Shown piece by piece: positions 16,923-24,517 of a DNA stretch of 57,004 nucleotides. Both the position numbers and the translations under genes were made by a program. The number at the start of each line of letters is the position of its first letter. Positions within the stretch are counted from its first letter, which is position 1. This stretch comes from JAJTFW01 sp903922455 (lineage in GTDB: Bacteria > Bacteroidota > Bacteroidia > AKYH767-A > OLB10). The stretch lies in the NCBI GenBank assembly GCA_943329665.2, contig CALQEU020000023.1, positions 1 through 57,004 of the forward strand. The letters run 5' to 3'. A model generated the notes under the pieces. The model saw only the letters and a list, made by a program, of their open reading frames with translations, ran no database searches and was not told the origin of the DNA.

Positions 16923-16951
16923 AAAGAGATCACCCGTACGGTGGTCTCTTT
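16923..16951 (+). terminator. Intrinsic terminator after the M1 peptidase gene
   Basis: AAAGAGATCACC (16923-16934) pairs with GGTGGTCTCTTT (16940-16951), a 12-bp stem with a single G-T wobble and a 5-nt loop, beginning 22 nt after the stop codon and running into T-rich sequence. Confidence 0.85.
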
Positions 16952-17062
16952 TGCTTTTAACATTAACCTGTTAACAAAAGGGCAAGAATAAAATTAAAAG
17001 GCGAATAAATTCATCTACATTCGTAAAAGTAATTCTAGACTTCTTAGCGAAAATTTACTACA

Positions 17063-17218
17063 TTATGCATTTGGTTTTTGGCCGGGACAGCGAAACCCTT
17101 CGGAACGGCAAACAAATAAAGCAACATGTATATCGTCGCCACCTCGAAATACCCATCCCACTTCCCTTAAAGGTAGCGTCCTGAATTCTTCAAGGATGTA
17201 ATCTCTATTGTACTTCAT
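17063..17218 (-). CDS. Possible 51-residue protein of unknown function
   Basis: An open frame from ATG (17216-17218) to TAA (17063-17065), starting MKYNRDYILEEFRTLPLREV and ending in a Cys/Gly/Pro-rich tail (GFRCPGQKPNA). The composition looks protein-like, with charged and hydrophobic residues alternating and no low complexity. However, no promoter is evident, and I recognise no family. It could be a fragment of a lost gene. It occupies most of an otherwise empty 326-bp gap, convergent with the preceding terminator. Confidence 0.3.
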   Translation of the reverse strand: MKYNRDYILEEFRTLPLREVGWVFRGGDDIHVALFVCRSEGFRCPGQKPNA

Positions 17219-17271
17219 TAAAAAAATTGCTACCCACGTGGCCTAAAATTCTATTGCCTGAAATAACCCAT

Positions 17272-18138
17272 ATGCTTCACCGTTATATTCTCTTCAGTAT
17301 GCTTCTAACATTTCATTTCCTTTCGGCTATGGCGAATACAGATTCAGTATTAACAAAAAAAATGATTGTGCGCGCTGATTTAAGTAGCAGTTATACGAGC
17401 GAAAAAACTTGGTGGAACGGCAAACAAAACTTCGTTCTCCTCAAAGCATATGGTGAAGCGCGCTTTCGCAAAACAGTTACTTCGGTATGGAGTCGCGATC
17501 ATTTTGTGCAGACGCAATTAGGGTATACCAGTTACATTGATTCTGCTTGGATAAAAAGTACAGATGCTTTTAAGATTCATTTAAGATGGATGGAAAAAAG
17601 ATCGAAGAAAATGACACATACTTACTTCTTCCAAATGCAATCACAGTGGATGAATACATGGCAACAAACCTCAGTGCAAAAAATTTGGAGAGGTGGATTT
17701 ATGAATCCTGCTGCTATTACGCTTGGTTATAGTTTCACCTTCGACTTTCTTGAAAATAGTAATTTACTTATAGCGCCGGCCACTTTACAAGTAAACATAC
17801 AACCCGAGCAAAGTACTTCCATGACATTTAAAGAGCGTCCATTATTAAAATCAAAACACAGTCATATTTACTCGCGATACGGATTCAGTGCCTTTTTAAA
17901 TATGGACGAGTACTTCTACAAAGATTTTATTCTACTACAACATCGCTCTCAATTTTTTCTAAATGCAATGAGCGCACAACATATTCAATTCGACATCGGC
18001 AATCGTTTGTGCTTTCGATTCTTAAAATATGTTCAACTGCGCTTCGATACAACACTTACCTATCTCCCCGAGCAAACATTAAAATTACAGTACAAGCAGG
18101 AAGTGTTACTGGGGATCTTCTACGAATACAGGAAATGA
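17272..18138 (+). CDS. Exported protein of unknown function, probable beta-rich outer-membrane protein
   Basis: 288 residues from ATG at 17272, chosen because it yields a signal peptide (MLHRYILFSMLLTFHFLSAMA); the frame extends back only through a TTG. The mature part is rich in aromatic residues and alternating strands (for example RKTVTSVWSRDHFVQTQLGY, YGFSAFLNMDEYFYKDFILL) and ends with the strand LLGIFYEYRK. This pattern suggests a small outer-membrane barrel, as in Bacteroidota DUF families of that type, but I cannot name it. No partner is evident. Confidence 0.55.
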   Translation: MLHRYILFSMLLTFHFLSAMANTDSVLTKKMIVRADLSSSYTSEKTWWNGKQNFVLLKAYGEARFRKTVTSVWSRDHFVQTQLGYTSYIDSAWIKSTDAFKIHLRWMEKRSKKMTHTYFFQMQSQWMNTWQQTSVQKIWRGGFMNPAAITLGYSFTFDFLENSNLLIAPATLQVNIQPEQSTSMTFKERPLLKSKHSHIYSRYGFSAFLNMDEYFYKDFILLQHRSQFFLNAMSAQHIQFDIGNRLCFRFLKYVQLRFDTTLTYLPEQTLKLQYKQEVLLGIFYEYRK

Positions 18139-18258
18139 CGCGTCAACAAACAACCTTTTCAAAACCATTTTATTTAACGCTTTCAACGTCATTGGTTTTT
18201 CTCCAACTCCTTTTCAGAAGATCTCCAGGCCTGCTTTAATTTATTAGCCATTAATAAT

Positions 18259-18600
18259 ATGGGCAAAAAATAAATAGATCCATACAAAGTATTTTTATCT
18301 GAAATAAAAGAAAAAATACATCGGGCACAATATAAAGCCATAAAACAGGTAAATAAAAGCCTATTGAATTTATATTTGGAAATAGGCAAAAGCATTATTG
18401 AAAAGCAAAAGTAGCATAGCTGGGGGAAATCCATTGTTAAAACATTGCCGAAAGATTTACAAAGTGAGTTTATCGGAGTGCATAGTTATTCTGTCCAAAA
18501 CCTTTGGTAAATGAGGCCATTGTATATTGAACACAAAGAAAATGTAAAACTCCAGCCATTAGTTGGAGAAATTAGTTGGAGTCATAATCTTGTGATTAAG
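18259..18600 (+). pseudogene. Dead N-terminal fragment of YhcG/DUF1016 nuclease-family gene
   Basis: A single continuous frame of 114 codons reads like the N-terminal domain of YhcG (PDDEXK nuclease family): KEKIHRAQYKAIKQVNKSLL, LEIGKSIIEKQ, WGKSIVKTLPKDLQSEF, then QPLVGEISWSHNLVIK. It is broken by three in-frame stops: TAA four codons after the ATG, TAG after KQK, and TAA in place of the Tyr usually found in NLWYMR. The C-terminal nuclease domain is absent. YhcG proteins are usually linked to restriction-modification or TA-like accessory regions, so this is probably the remnant of a transferred gene. Confidence 0.85.
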
Positions 18601-18688
18601 CGCCCTAAGCATATACCATATTTTCTTTGCTGGATAAAATAGATATTTGCCTTTCACAAATACCAATTATGAATGGATATTTTAAATA

Positions 18689-18725
18689 ATGCTACATTTC
18701 TAATCCCAAAAAAAATGCTATATTT
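18689..18725 (+). promoter_or_regulatory. Direct repeat overlapping the carH promoter, candidate operator
   Basis: ATGCTACATTT (18689-18699) and ATGCTATATTT (18715-18725) match at 10 of 11 positions and are 26 bp apart. The second overlaps the -7 box. CarH-type regulators bind operators that cover the promoter in the dark, so an autoregulatory site is plausible; it is an inference from position only. Confidence 0.35.
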
Positions 18726-18726
18726 G
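18719..18726 (+). promoter_or_regulatory. -7 box of the carotenoid operon
   Basis: TATATTTG, a perfect TAnnTTTG match, ends 14 nt before the regulator's ATG. No obvious -33 TTG was seen. Confidence 0.6.
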
Positions 18727-18740
18727 TTACAAGCAAGACC

Positions 18741-19631
18741 ATGAATTCCTTCACCATCTCTCAACTCGAACAATTCTCGGGAATTAAAGCACATACTATT
18801 CGTGTGTGGGAGAAAAGATACAATGCACTTCGCCCAAACCGATCGTTAGGAAATACCAGGTACTACGACGGACATCAATTAAAACGACTTTTAAATATTG
18901 CCAGTTTAATTGAAGGTGAATCCCAAGTTGCTAAATTTTGCTTGTTAAGTGATGAAGAGCTAGCTCAAAAGGTAATTGAAAAATTTGATCAATTTCGCTC
19001 TGATGAAACCGATGCATCAAATTATATTTTACAATTAACAGCGACTGGCATCAACTATGATACTTGTTCTTTTGACCGCGTTTACAAGCAAGCCGCAAAA
19101 CGATTTGATACGATTACACTTTATAAATTAGTAATCATTCCATTTTTAAATAGAGTTGGTATTTTATGGGTTGGGGAACGTATTGCACCCGGTCAAGAGC
19201 ACTTCATGACTAATTTGATTCTTCAAAAAATTCATGCGGCAACGAGTGCACTTCCCCTCGTACCCAAAAGGGAAGAGACTTGGGTACTCTGTATGCCAGA
19301 GAGAGAATTTCACGAAATCGGACTCCTTTTTTCACATTTTATGCTCTGCCAGGCAGGAAAAAGCTCCATCTATTTAGGCTGCAATTTGCCTTTCGATGCT
19401 TTAATTTCTACGGTTCAGGAAGTCCGTGCCACACATATATTAGTTTTCTTCATCCATTATGATCAACCCTCCAAGGCGCAAGAATATATCAATTCATTGA
19501 TTTTCAATTGCAAAAACTGTAAAATTTTAATTTCAGGTAATGTTCGACTCATCTCCAAACTGCATCTTGACGAAAAAGTAGAATGGATTAAAACCGTAGA
19601 TGATTTAATTTTAAACTTTAAAACCACTTAG
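18741..19631 (+). CDS. carH: CarH-type MerR regulator, B12-dependent photoreceptor
   Basis: 296 residues. The N-terminal MerR winged helix (ISQLEQFSGIKAHTIRVWEK, RYYDGHQLKRLL) is followed by a helical B12 cap domain and a Rossmann B12-binding domain. The two signatures that define functional CarH are both present: W-x9-EH at W143/E153/H154 and ExHxxG at E189-G194, whose H191 would be the lower cobalt ligand. In characterised CarH, adenosylcobalamin drives DNA-bound tetramers in the dark, and light breaks the Co-C bond and releases the promoter. It is first in an operon with crtI and crtB, the classical target. The C-terminal Rossmann half is divergent but full length. Confidence 0.88.
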   Translation: MNSFTISQLEQFSGIKAHTIRVWEKRYNALRPNRSLGNTRYYDGHQLKRLLNIASLIEGESQVAKFCLLSDEELAQKVIEKFDQFRSDETDASNYILQLTATGINYDTCSFDRVYKQAAKRFDTITLYKLVIIPFLNRVGILWVGERIAPGQEHFMTNLILQKIHAATSALPLVPKREETWVLCMPEREFHEIGLLFSHFMLCQAGKSSIYLGCNLPFDALISTVQEVRATHILVFFIHYDQPSKAQEYINSLIFNCKNCKILISGNVRLISKLHLDEKVEWIKTVDDLILNFKTT

Positions 19632-19666
19632 TTGTTTAGGATAGTTGGTAAATTAACTTACAAAAA

Positions 19667-21166
19667 ATGTCTATTGTTTCAGTTATTGGTGCTGGATTTT
19701 CTGGAATAAGTGCTGCTACCTATTTAGCCTCAGCAGGTTATCAGGTTCACGTATTTGAAAAAAACAGCCAGCCAGGAGGAAGAGCTCGTCAGCTCAAGAC
19801 CGAATCGGGCTATATCTTCGACATGGGTCCGAGCTGGTATTGGATGCCCGATGTATTTGAAAAATATTTTGCAGACTTTGGACATGCCGTTTCAGATTTC
19901 TACGACCTTAAAAGATTAGATCCTGCATTTGATGTAGTTTTTGGAAAAAACGATACCACTCATATCCCTGACCGTTATACTTCTCTTCGGCAACTTTTCG
20001 AAGAGATTGAACCCGGAAGTGCTTTGCGTCTTGATCAATTTATGGAAGAGGCAGAATACAAATACAAAACAGGTATGGAAAGTTTGGTTTACAAACCTGG
20101 AATATCGCTGAGTGAATTTGCGAACATCGAATTAATGAAAGGTGTTTTTCGCCTACAAGTATTTTCCTCTTTTAGTAAACATATTCGAAACTACTTTACG
20201 CATCCTAAGCTCATTGCTTTGATGGAATTTCCTATACTTTTTCTAGGCGCTCTTCCAGAAAACACGCCAGCACTTTATAGCTTGATGAATTACGCAGGGC
20301 TTAAACTTGGTACACATTACCCCGAAGGTGGTTTTGGCAGTGTGGTGAAAGCAATGGTAGATTTGGCAGAAATGAAAGGTGTTACATTTCATTACAATGC
20401 CAATGTAGAAAAAATAGAAATCAAACACAACGAAGTCAATGCACTATTGGTAGATGGAAATTTATTTCCTTGTGATGCCATCGTAGCCGCGGCAGACTAT
20501 CATCATGTAGAAGCGAAACTTCTCCCTGCCAACTATAGAAATTACAATGAAGAATACTGGTCGAAGAAAACTTTTGCTCCATCTAGCTTAATATTTTACT
20601 TAGGCTTCAACAGAAAAATTCCATCCTTACAGCATCACACCTTGTTCTTTGACGAAAACCTAACGCTTCATAGTAAAGAAATATATACGGATCCACAATG
20701 GCCAACCAAGCCCTTATTCTATACCTGCTGTGCTTCGCGTTCTGACGAAACCATTGTTCCCAATGGGCACGAAAGTATTTTTCTACTCATGCCCATTGCC
20801 CCCGGATTATTAGATACTGAAGAAATGAGAGAGAAATATTTTCAGATAATGATGAAAAGATTAAATGAACAATGCGGTGAAGATTTAACTCCTTTCATTG
20901 ATTACAAAAAAAGTTATTGCGTAAATGACTTTATTGAAGATTATAATTCATACAAGGGGAATGCATATGGTTTAGCGAACACACTTCGACAAACCGCCAT
21001 TCTTAAACCTAAAATCAGAAACAAACATCTTCACAATTTATTCTATGCTGGACAACTCACAGTTCCAGGTCCAGGAGTACCTCCGTCTATTATCTCCGGA
21101 AAAATTGCTGCTCAACAAGTAATTCAACAATTATCCAAAAAAGAAAAACATGAAAGTATCGTTTGA
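19667..21166 (+). CDS. crtI: Phytoene desaturase
   Basis: 499 residues, the usual CrtI size. The N-terminal dinucleotide-binding fold GAGFSGISAATYLA (8-21) with EKNSQPGGRA and the C-terminal AGQLTVPGPGVPPSIISGKI motif (about 461-480) are diagnostic for the bacterial carotenoid desaturase family. It introduces double bonds into phytoene to give lycopene (or neurosporene), FAD-dependent and membrane-associated. It starts 35 nt after carH and overlaps crtB by 17 nt, so the three are surely co-transcribed. Nothing is missing. Confidence 0.93.
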   Translation: MSIVSVIGAGFSGISAATYLASAGYQVHVFEKNSQPGGRARQLKTESGYIFDMGPSWYWMPDVFEKYFADFGHAVSDFYDLKRLDPAFDVVFGKNDTTHIPDRYTSLRQLFEEIEPGSALRLDQFMEEAEYKYKTGMESLVYKPGISLSEFANIELMKGVFRLQVFSSFSKHIRNYFTHPKLIALMEFPILFLGALPENTPALYSLMNYAGLKLGTHYPEGGFGSVVKAMVDLAEMKGVTFHYNANVEKIEIKHNEVNALLVDGNLFPCDAIVAAADYHHVEAKLLPANYRNYNEEYWSKKTFAPSSLIFYLGFNRKIPSLQHHTLFFDENLTLHSKEIYTDPQWPTKPLFYTCCASRSDETIVPNGHESIFLLMPIAPGLLDTEEMREKYFQIMMKRLNEQCGEDLTPFIDYKKSYCVNDFIEDYNSYKGNAYGLANTLRQTAILKPKIRNKHLHNLFYAGQLTVPGPGVPPSIISGKIAAQQVIQQLSKKEKHESIV

Positions 21167-21986
21167 TAAAATATCCATTGCTTGCAGCAAACTTACCACG
21201 CAAGAGTACAGTACGAGTTTCTCACTTGGCATCTACTTTTTAAACAATAAAATGCGCGATCCTATTTATGCCATTTATGGCTTCGTGCGCTTTGCTGATG
21301 AGATTGTTGATAGTTTCGAAGGCTACAATAAAATGTATTTGCTTAATAAATTCAAGCAAGATACGTTTGAAGCCATCGAAAATAAAATTTCATTGAATCC
21401 GATTATCAACGCATTCCAACAAAGTGTGCATGATAATAATATTAGTCTTGACCTCATTGAAACTTTTTTAAAAAGCATGGAGATGGACTTAGAAAAAGTA
21501 AATTACAATCAAGAAAATTATGAGCAGTATATATTAGGATCGGCAGAAGTCGTTGGATTGATGTGTTTACATGTTTTTACCTCTGGAGATTTAAAAATGT
21601 ATGAAGAATTAAAACCCTATGCGATGCGGTTAGGATCCGCATTTCAGAAAGTAAATTTTTTACGAGATTTAAAAGATGACTATTACCTGCTAGGAAGAAG
21701 CTATTTCCCAAACATTGACTTATCGCAATTCACCAATGAATCCAAGAAAATAATTGAACAAGAAATAGAAGATGATTTTAAATATGCCCTCATCGGAATT
21801 AGAAAACTTCTTCCAGCAGCAAAAGGAGGCGTATATTTAGCGTATGTTTATTATAACTCGCTCTTCAAAAAAATAAAATCAGTTCCTGCAGAACGAGTGT
21901 TCACGGAGAGAATTCGAATCAGCAATTCCTACAAAATGGGATTAATGATCAATAGCCTCTTTCAAACAAAACTAAACTACATTTAA
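21150..21986 (+). CDS. crtB: Phytoene synthase
   Basis: 278 residues of the squalene/phytoene synthase family. The first Asp-rich site is VRFADEIVDSFEG (DEIVD at about 50-54) and the second is NFLRDLKDDYYLLGRSYFP; together they bind Mg2+ and prenyl diphosphate. SFSLGIYFLNNKMRDPIYAIYG near the N-terminus is typical (given here as its SFSLG...IYAIYG ends). The enzyme condenses two geranylgeranyl diphosphates into phytoene. Its start lies inside the end of crtI. It is followed directly by a dead gene. Confidence 0.93.
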   Translation: MKVSFDKISIACSKLTTQEYSTSFSLGIYFLNNKMRDPIYAIYGFVRFADEIVDSFEGYNKMYLLNKFKQDTFEAIENKISLNPIINAFQQSVHDNNISLDLIETFLKSMEMDLEKVNYNQENYEQYILGSAEVVGLMCLHVFTSGDLKMYEELKPYAMRLGSAFQKVNFLRDLKDDYYLLGRSYFPNIDLSQFTNESKKIIEQEIEDDFKYALIGIRKLLPAAKGGVYLAYVYYNSLFKKIKSVPAERVFTERIRISNSYKMGLMINSLFQTKLNYI

Positions 21987-21993
21987 CTCGAAA

Positions 21994-22454
21994 ATGAAAG
22001 ATTATCTATTGCAAACGAAACAATTTCTTCCCATACCGCTCGACATGGCTTAGGAGTTTTTTTCGTCACCGAATAATCTGTCGAAAATCACCCCATCTGC
22101 TATAAATTTTAAGATCCTGACGGGATATGGGAATGGCGAAATTTATAATGGGATGAAAATAAAATATAAAGTGAGTCCTTTACTTGCCATCCCTCTGAAT
22201 TGGGAAACCGAAATAGATCGAGTGAATTATCAAGTTTCATTTGCCGACAAACAAATTAAAGGGGCTTATAAAAAATGGGAACATATCCATACCTATTAGG
22301 GCGCAGAAAAAGAGATCATGATGTACGTTCGTATCCAATACCAACTTCCATTCTCTTACTTGGGAAAAATTGCTCATTGGCTTTTCATCCGAAAAAAATA
22401 GAAGAAATATTTAATTATCTGGAAATTACACTGAAAAATTACTTTAAAAACTAA
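21994..22454 (+). pseudogene. Dead SRPBCC-family gene in the carotenoid operon
   Basis: The frame starting at the ATG (21994) 7 nt after crtB reads as an SRPBCC ligand-binding protein of the type found between crtB and crtZ in Bacteroidota: LLQTKQFLPIPLDMA, KITPSAINFKILTGYGNGEI, GMKIKYKVSPLLAIPLNWE, QYQLPFSYLGKIAHWLF. It is destroyed by a TAG at codon 20 (where a Trp is expected, MA*EFF), a second TAG after HTY, and a one-base loss in an A-run at about 22392-22398. After the A-run the true C-terminus IEEIFNYLEITLKNYFKN continues in another frame to TAA at 22452. The gene is clearly nonfunctional. Confidence 0.85.
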
Positions 22455-22458
22455 AAGA

Positions 22459-22920
22459 ATGATTAATATACTCATCACCCTCGCCGCTTTTCTAACTATG
22501 GAATTTGTTGCTTGGTTTACGCACAAATACATCATGCACGGACTACTCTGGATATTGCATAAAGACCATCATCATAAAGAATCGAATGGTTTCTTTGAAC
22601 ATAACGACTTCTTTTTTCTCATATTCGCTTTACCTGGAATAGCTGGAATATTCTTTGGTATACAAGCTGGCTTTAACGATCTCTTCTGGATTGGACTTGG
22701 CATTACCTTTTATGGTTTTACTTATTTCTTTGTACATGATATTTTTATTCATCAACGATTTAAGTTTATACGCCACTTGGAAAACGATTATTTTAAAGCC
22801 ATCCGAAGAGCCCATAAAATACATCATAAAAATATTGGAAAAGAGCAAGGCGAATGTTTTGGTATGCTGTGGGTTCCGATCAAGTATTTTAAAAATTCGA
22901 AATCGAACAACGCAGAATAA
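22459..22920 (+). CDS. crtZ: Beta-carotene hydroxylase, CrtZ type
   Basis: 153 residues with four or five membrane helices and the complete di-iron histidine set of the CrtZ/sterol-desaturase superfamily: H22-x4-H27 (HKYIMH), H34-x2-HH (HKDHH), H93-x4-H98 (HDIFIH) and H119-x2-HH (HKIHH). It hydroxylates beta-ionone rings at C3, giving zeaxanthin from beta-carotene. The frame is intact, though the neighbouring cyclase that would supply its substrate is broken. It begins 4 nt after the dead SRPBCC gene. Confidence 0.9.
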   Translation: MINILITLAAFLTMEFVAWFTHKYIMHGLLWILHKDHHHKESNGFFEHNDFFFLIFALPGIAGIFFGIQAGFNDLFWIGLGITFYGFTYFFVHDIFIHQRFKFIRHLENDYFKAIRRAHKIHHKNIGKEQGECFGMLWVPIKYFKNSKSNNAE

Positions 22921-23174
22921 AATCCCTTTATCTCTACGTTAATCTTTTTACATTTCTAGTTCCGTTTCTATTATCCTTTCATAAAAAGCTGAATTTTCAT
23001 CTTCGCTTCCTTTCTTTTATTAAAGCAAGCACACGCGTTGCTATTCCCTTTATTATATAGGATAACTATTTCACCTCACTTGAAGATGTGTTTTACGGAT
23101 TAGAACTCGTCCTCTTACATGTATTTTTCTATCACCGATTTTTGGATGAAAAAGATAATAAGGTAGGTAGTTAA
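22917..23174 (+). pseudogene. Remnant of a CrtYcd-type lycopene cyclase gene
   Basis: The frame overlapping the crtZ stop reads YLYVNLFTFLVPFLLSFHKK, then a stop in VAIPFII*DNYFTS, then SLEDVFYGLELVLLHVFFYH. The first part resembles helix 1 of heterodimer-type lycopene cyclase domains (where FxxWDxxFT is conserved) and the last resembles the closing PxEDxFYG...LxLLN segment of such proteins. The region between, well over 100 residues, is missing. The expected ATG at 22917 is now ATA, in what looks like a former ATGA overlap with crtZ. Three independent lesions are thus visible: start loss, a Trp-to-TAG change and an internal deletion. Confidence 0.72.
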
Positions 23175-23403
23175 GCCATCTCCAAATACGCTTATAGTAC
23201 TTGTTTATCAGATCATTTAATATCTTCATAAGCTTGAAAACCTAGCTTTAGGAATAGAAAAATCATTCAGAAAAACTAAGATCGCTTTATCACTTTTAGC
23301 CAGAAGGAGGCCACAACAATATAAATTCACGAATTTGTATTTAGCCCGAAATCAATGCTCATAAATGATGCTGGGTCCGAAACACTCCTATTCCTTCTTC
23401 GTA
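23175..23403. other. Gene-free stretch after the carotenoid operon
   Basis: No convincing frame or repeat. A 40-codon open stretch (reading KSFRKTKIALSLLARRRPQQ around 23260-23320) could be debris of another lost gene but matches nothing I recognise. Confidence 0.4.
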
Positions 23404-23411
23404 TATATTTG
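23404..23411 (+). promoter_or_regulatory. -7 box for the PGI/PMI gene
   Basis: TATATTTG, a perfect TAnnTTTG match, 20 nt before the ATG at 23432. Confidence 0.6.
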
Positions 23412-23431
23412 CCCTAATAAATCTTGAGAAT

Positions 23432-24421
23432 ATGCTAATGAATGAACTAGTTGCCGCATTTACACAACACGTACGTGAGGCCATGGAAATTGGAAGTAAT
23501 GCAACACTCAGTAAAGCAACGCATCCTATACGCAATGTTTTAGTCACTGGATTAGGTGGCTCTGGAATTGGTGGAAGTATTGTTGCGCAAGTAACTGATA
23601 AGGCTTTACGCGTTCCACTTTTGGTGAATAAAGATTATTTTCTTCCTACGTTCGTTGATCAACATACTTTAGTAATCGTATCCTCTTATTCTGGAAATAC
23701 GGAAGAAACTTTGCAAGCAATGGAAGCCGCTTTAGAAAAAGGTGCTAAAATTTGTTGCGTTACCTCCGGTGGAAAAATTGGAGCAATTGCCAAGGAAAAG
23801 GGATTAGATATGATTACCATTCCGGGTGGCATGCCACCAAGAGCTTGTTTCGGTTATTCATTTACACAGCTTCCCTACATCCTCGGGTTTCATGGATTGA
23901 TAGATGACACTTATCGTCAGGATTTGAGCGATGCGGTTCAACTGTTAGATCAGGAAGAAGAAAATATAAAATCAGCTTCATTGGCGATTGCAAAACAGTT
24001 GGTAGGAAAGCTTCCGATTATTTATTGCGAAGCACGCTACGAAGGTGTCGCCGTGCGCTTCCGTCAACAAATCAATGAAAACAGTAAGATGTTATGCTGG
24101 CATCATGTATTGCCGGAGATGAATCATAATGAATTAGTGGGCTGGACCGAGCCACATACCGAAGCTGTGGTGCTCATGTTCCGTTGTGAAGATGATTACT
24201 ACCGTACGCAAAAGCGCATGGAAATTTCGAGCGAGGTGGTGAAACGTAACAGCGCAACCGTGATTGAGATGAAAGCGAAAGGTACTACACAATTGCAGCG
24301 CTCCTTGTATTTGTTACATATGGGCGATTGGATTAGCTGGTACATTGCTGATATTAAAAAGATAGATGCCACCGAAGTAAAAGTCATCGACTTTCTTAAG
24401 AACGAATTATCTAAAATGTAA
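23432..24421 (+). CDS. Bifunctional phosphoglucose/phosphomannose isomerase
   Basis: 329 residues (or 327 from the second in-frame ATG at 23438). A SIS fold with GLGGSGIGGSIVAQ (40-53) and SSYSGNTEETLQAM (84-97), and a C-terminal HVLPEMNHNELVGW motif carrying the catalytic-base region, mark the archaeal/Bacteroidota dual-specificity PGI/PMI family. It interconverts glucose-6-P or mannose-6-P with fructose-6-P, in the cytoplasm. It is a single-gene unit. The size is normal for the family. Confidence 0.85.
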   Translation: MLMNELVAAFTQHVREAMEIGSNATLSKATHPIRNVLVTGLGGSGIGGSIVAQVTDKALRVPLLVNKDYFLPTFVDQHTLVIVSSYSGNTEETLQAMEAALEKGAKICCVTSGGKIGAIAKEKGLDMITIPGGMPPRACFGYSFTQLPYILGFHGLIDDTYRQDLSDAVQLLDQEEENIKSASLAIAKQLVGKLPIIYCEARYEGVAVRFRQQINENSKMLCWHHVLPEMNHNELVGWTEPHTEAVVLMFRCEDDYYRTQKRMEISSEVVKRNSATVIEMKAKGTTQLQRSLYLLHMGDWISWYIADIKKIDATEVKVIDFLKNELSKM

Positions 24422-24517
24422 TTTCAATTCAATCCTAAAATCACTCTTAACCTTCCCTAAATTTGGCTGACGTTTTTTTAGTTAATACTGATTATTTCCT
24501 ATAAATATTATCAAAGC

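Noticed and set aside
18189..18434. 81-residue minus-strand frame
   Set aside because: It is antisense to the YhcG remnant, which has clear protein similarity on the plus strand.
18259..23174. TAG recoded as Trp (both carotenoid pseudogenes show TAG where Trp is expected)
   Set aside because: Intact genes such as carH end in TAG, and the same pseudogenes also carry a frameshift, a large deletion and lost starts.
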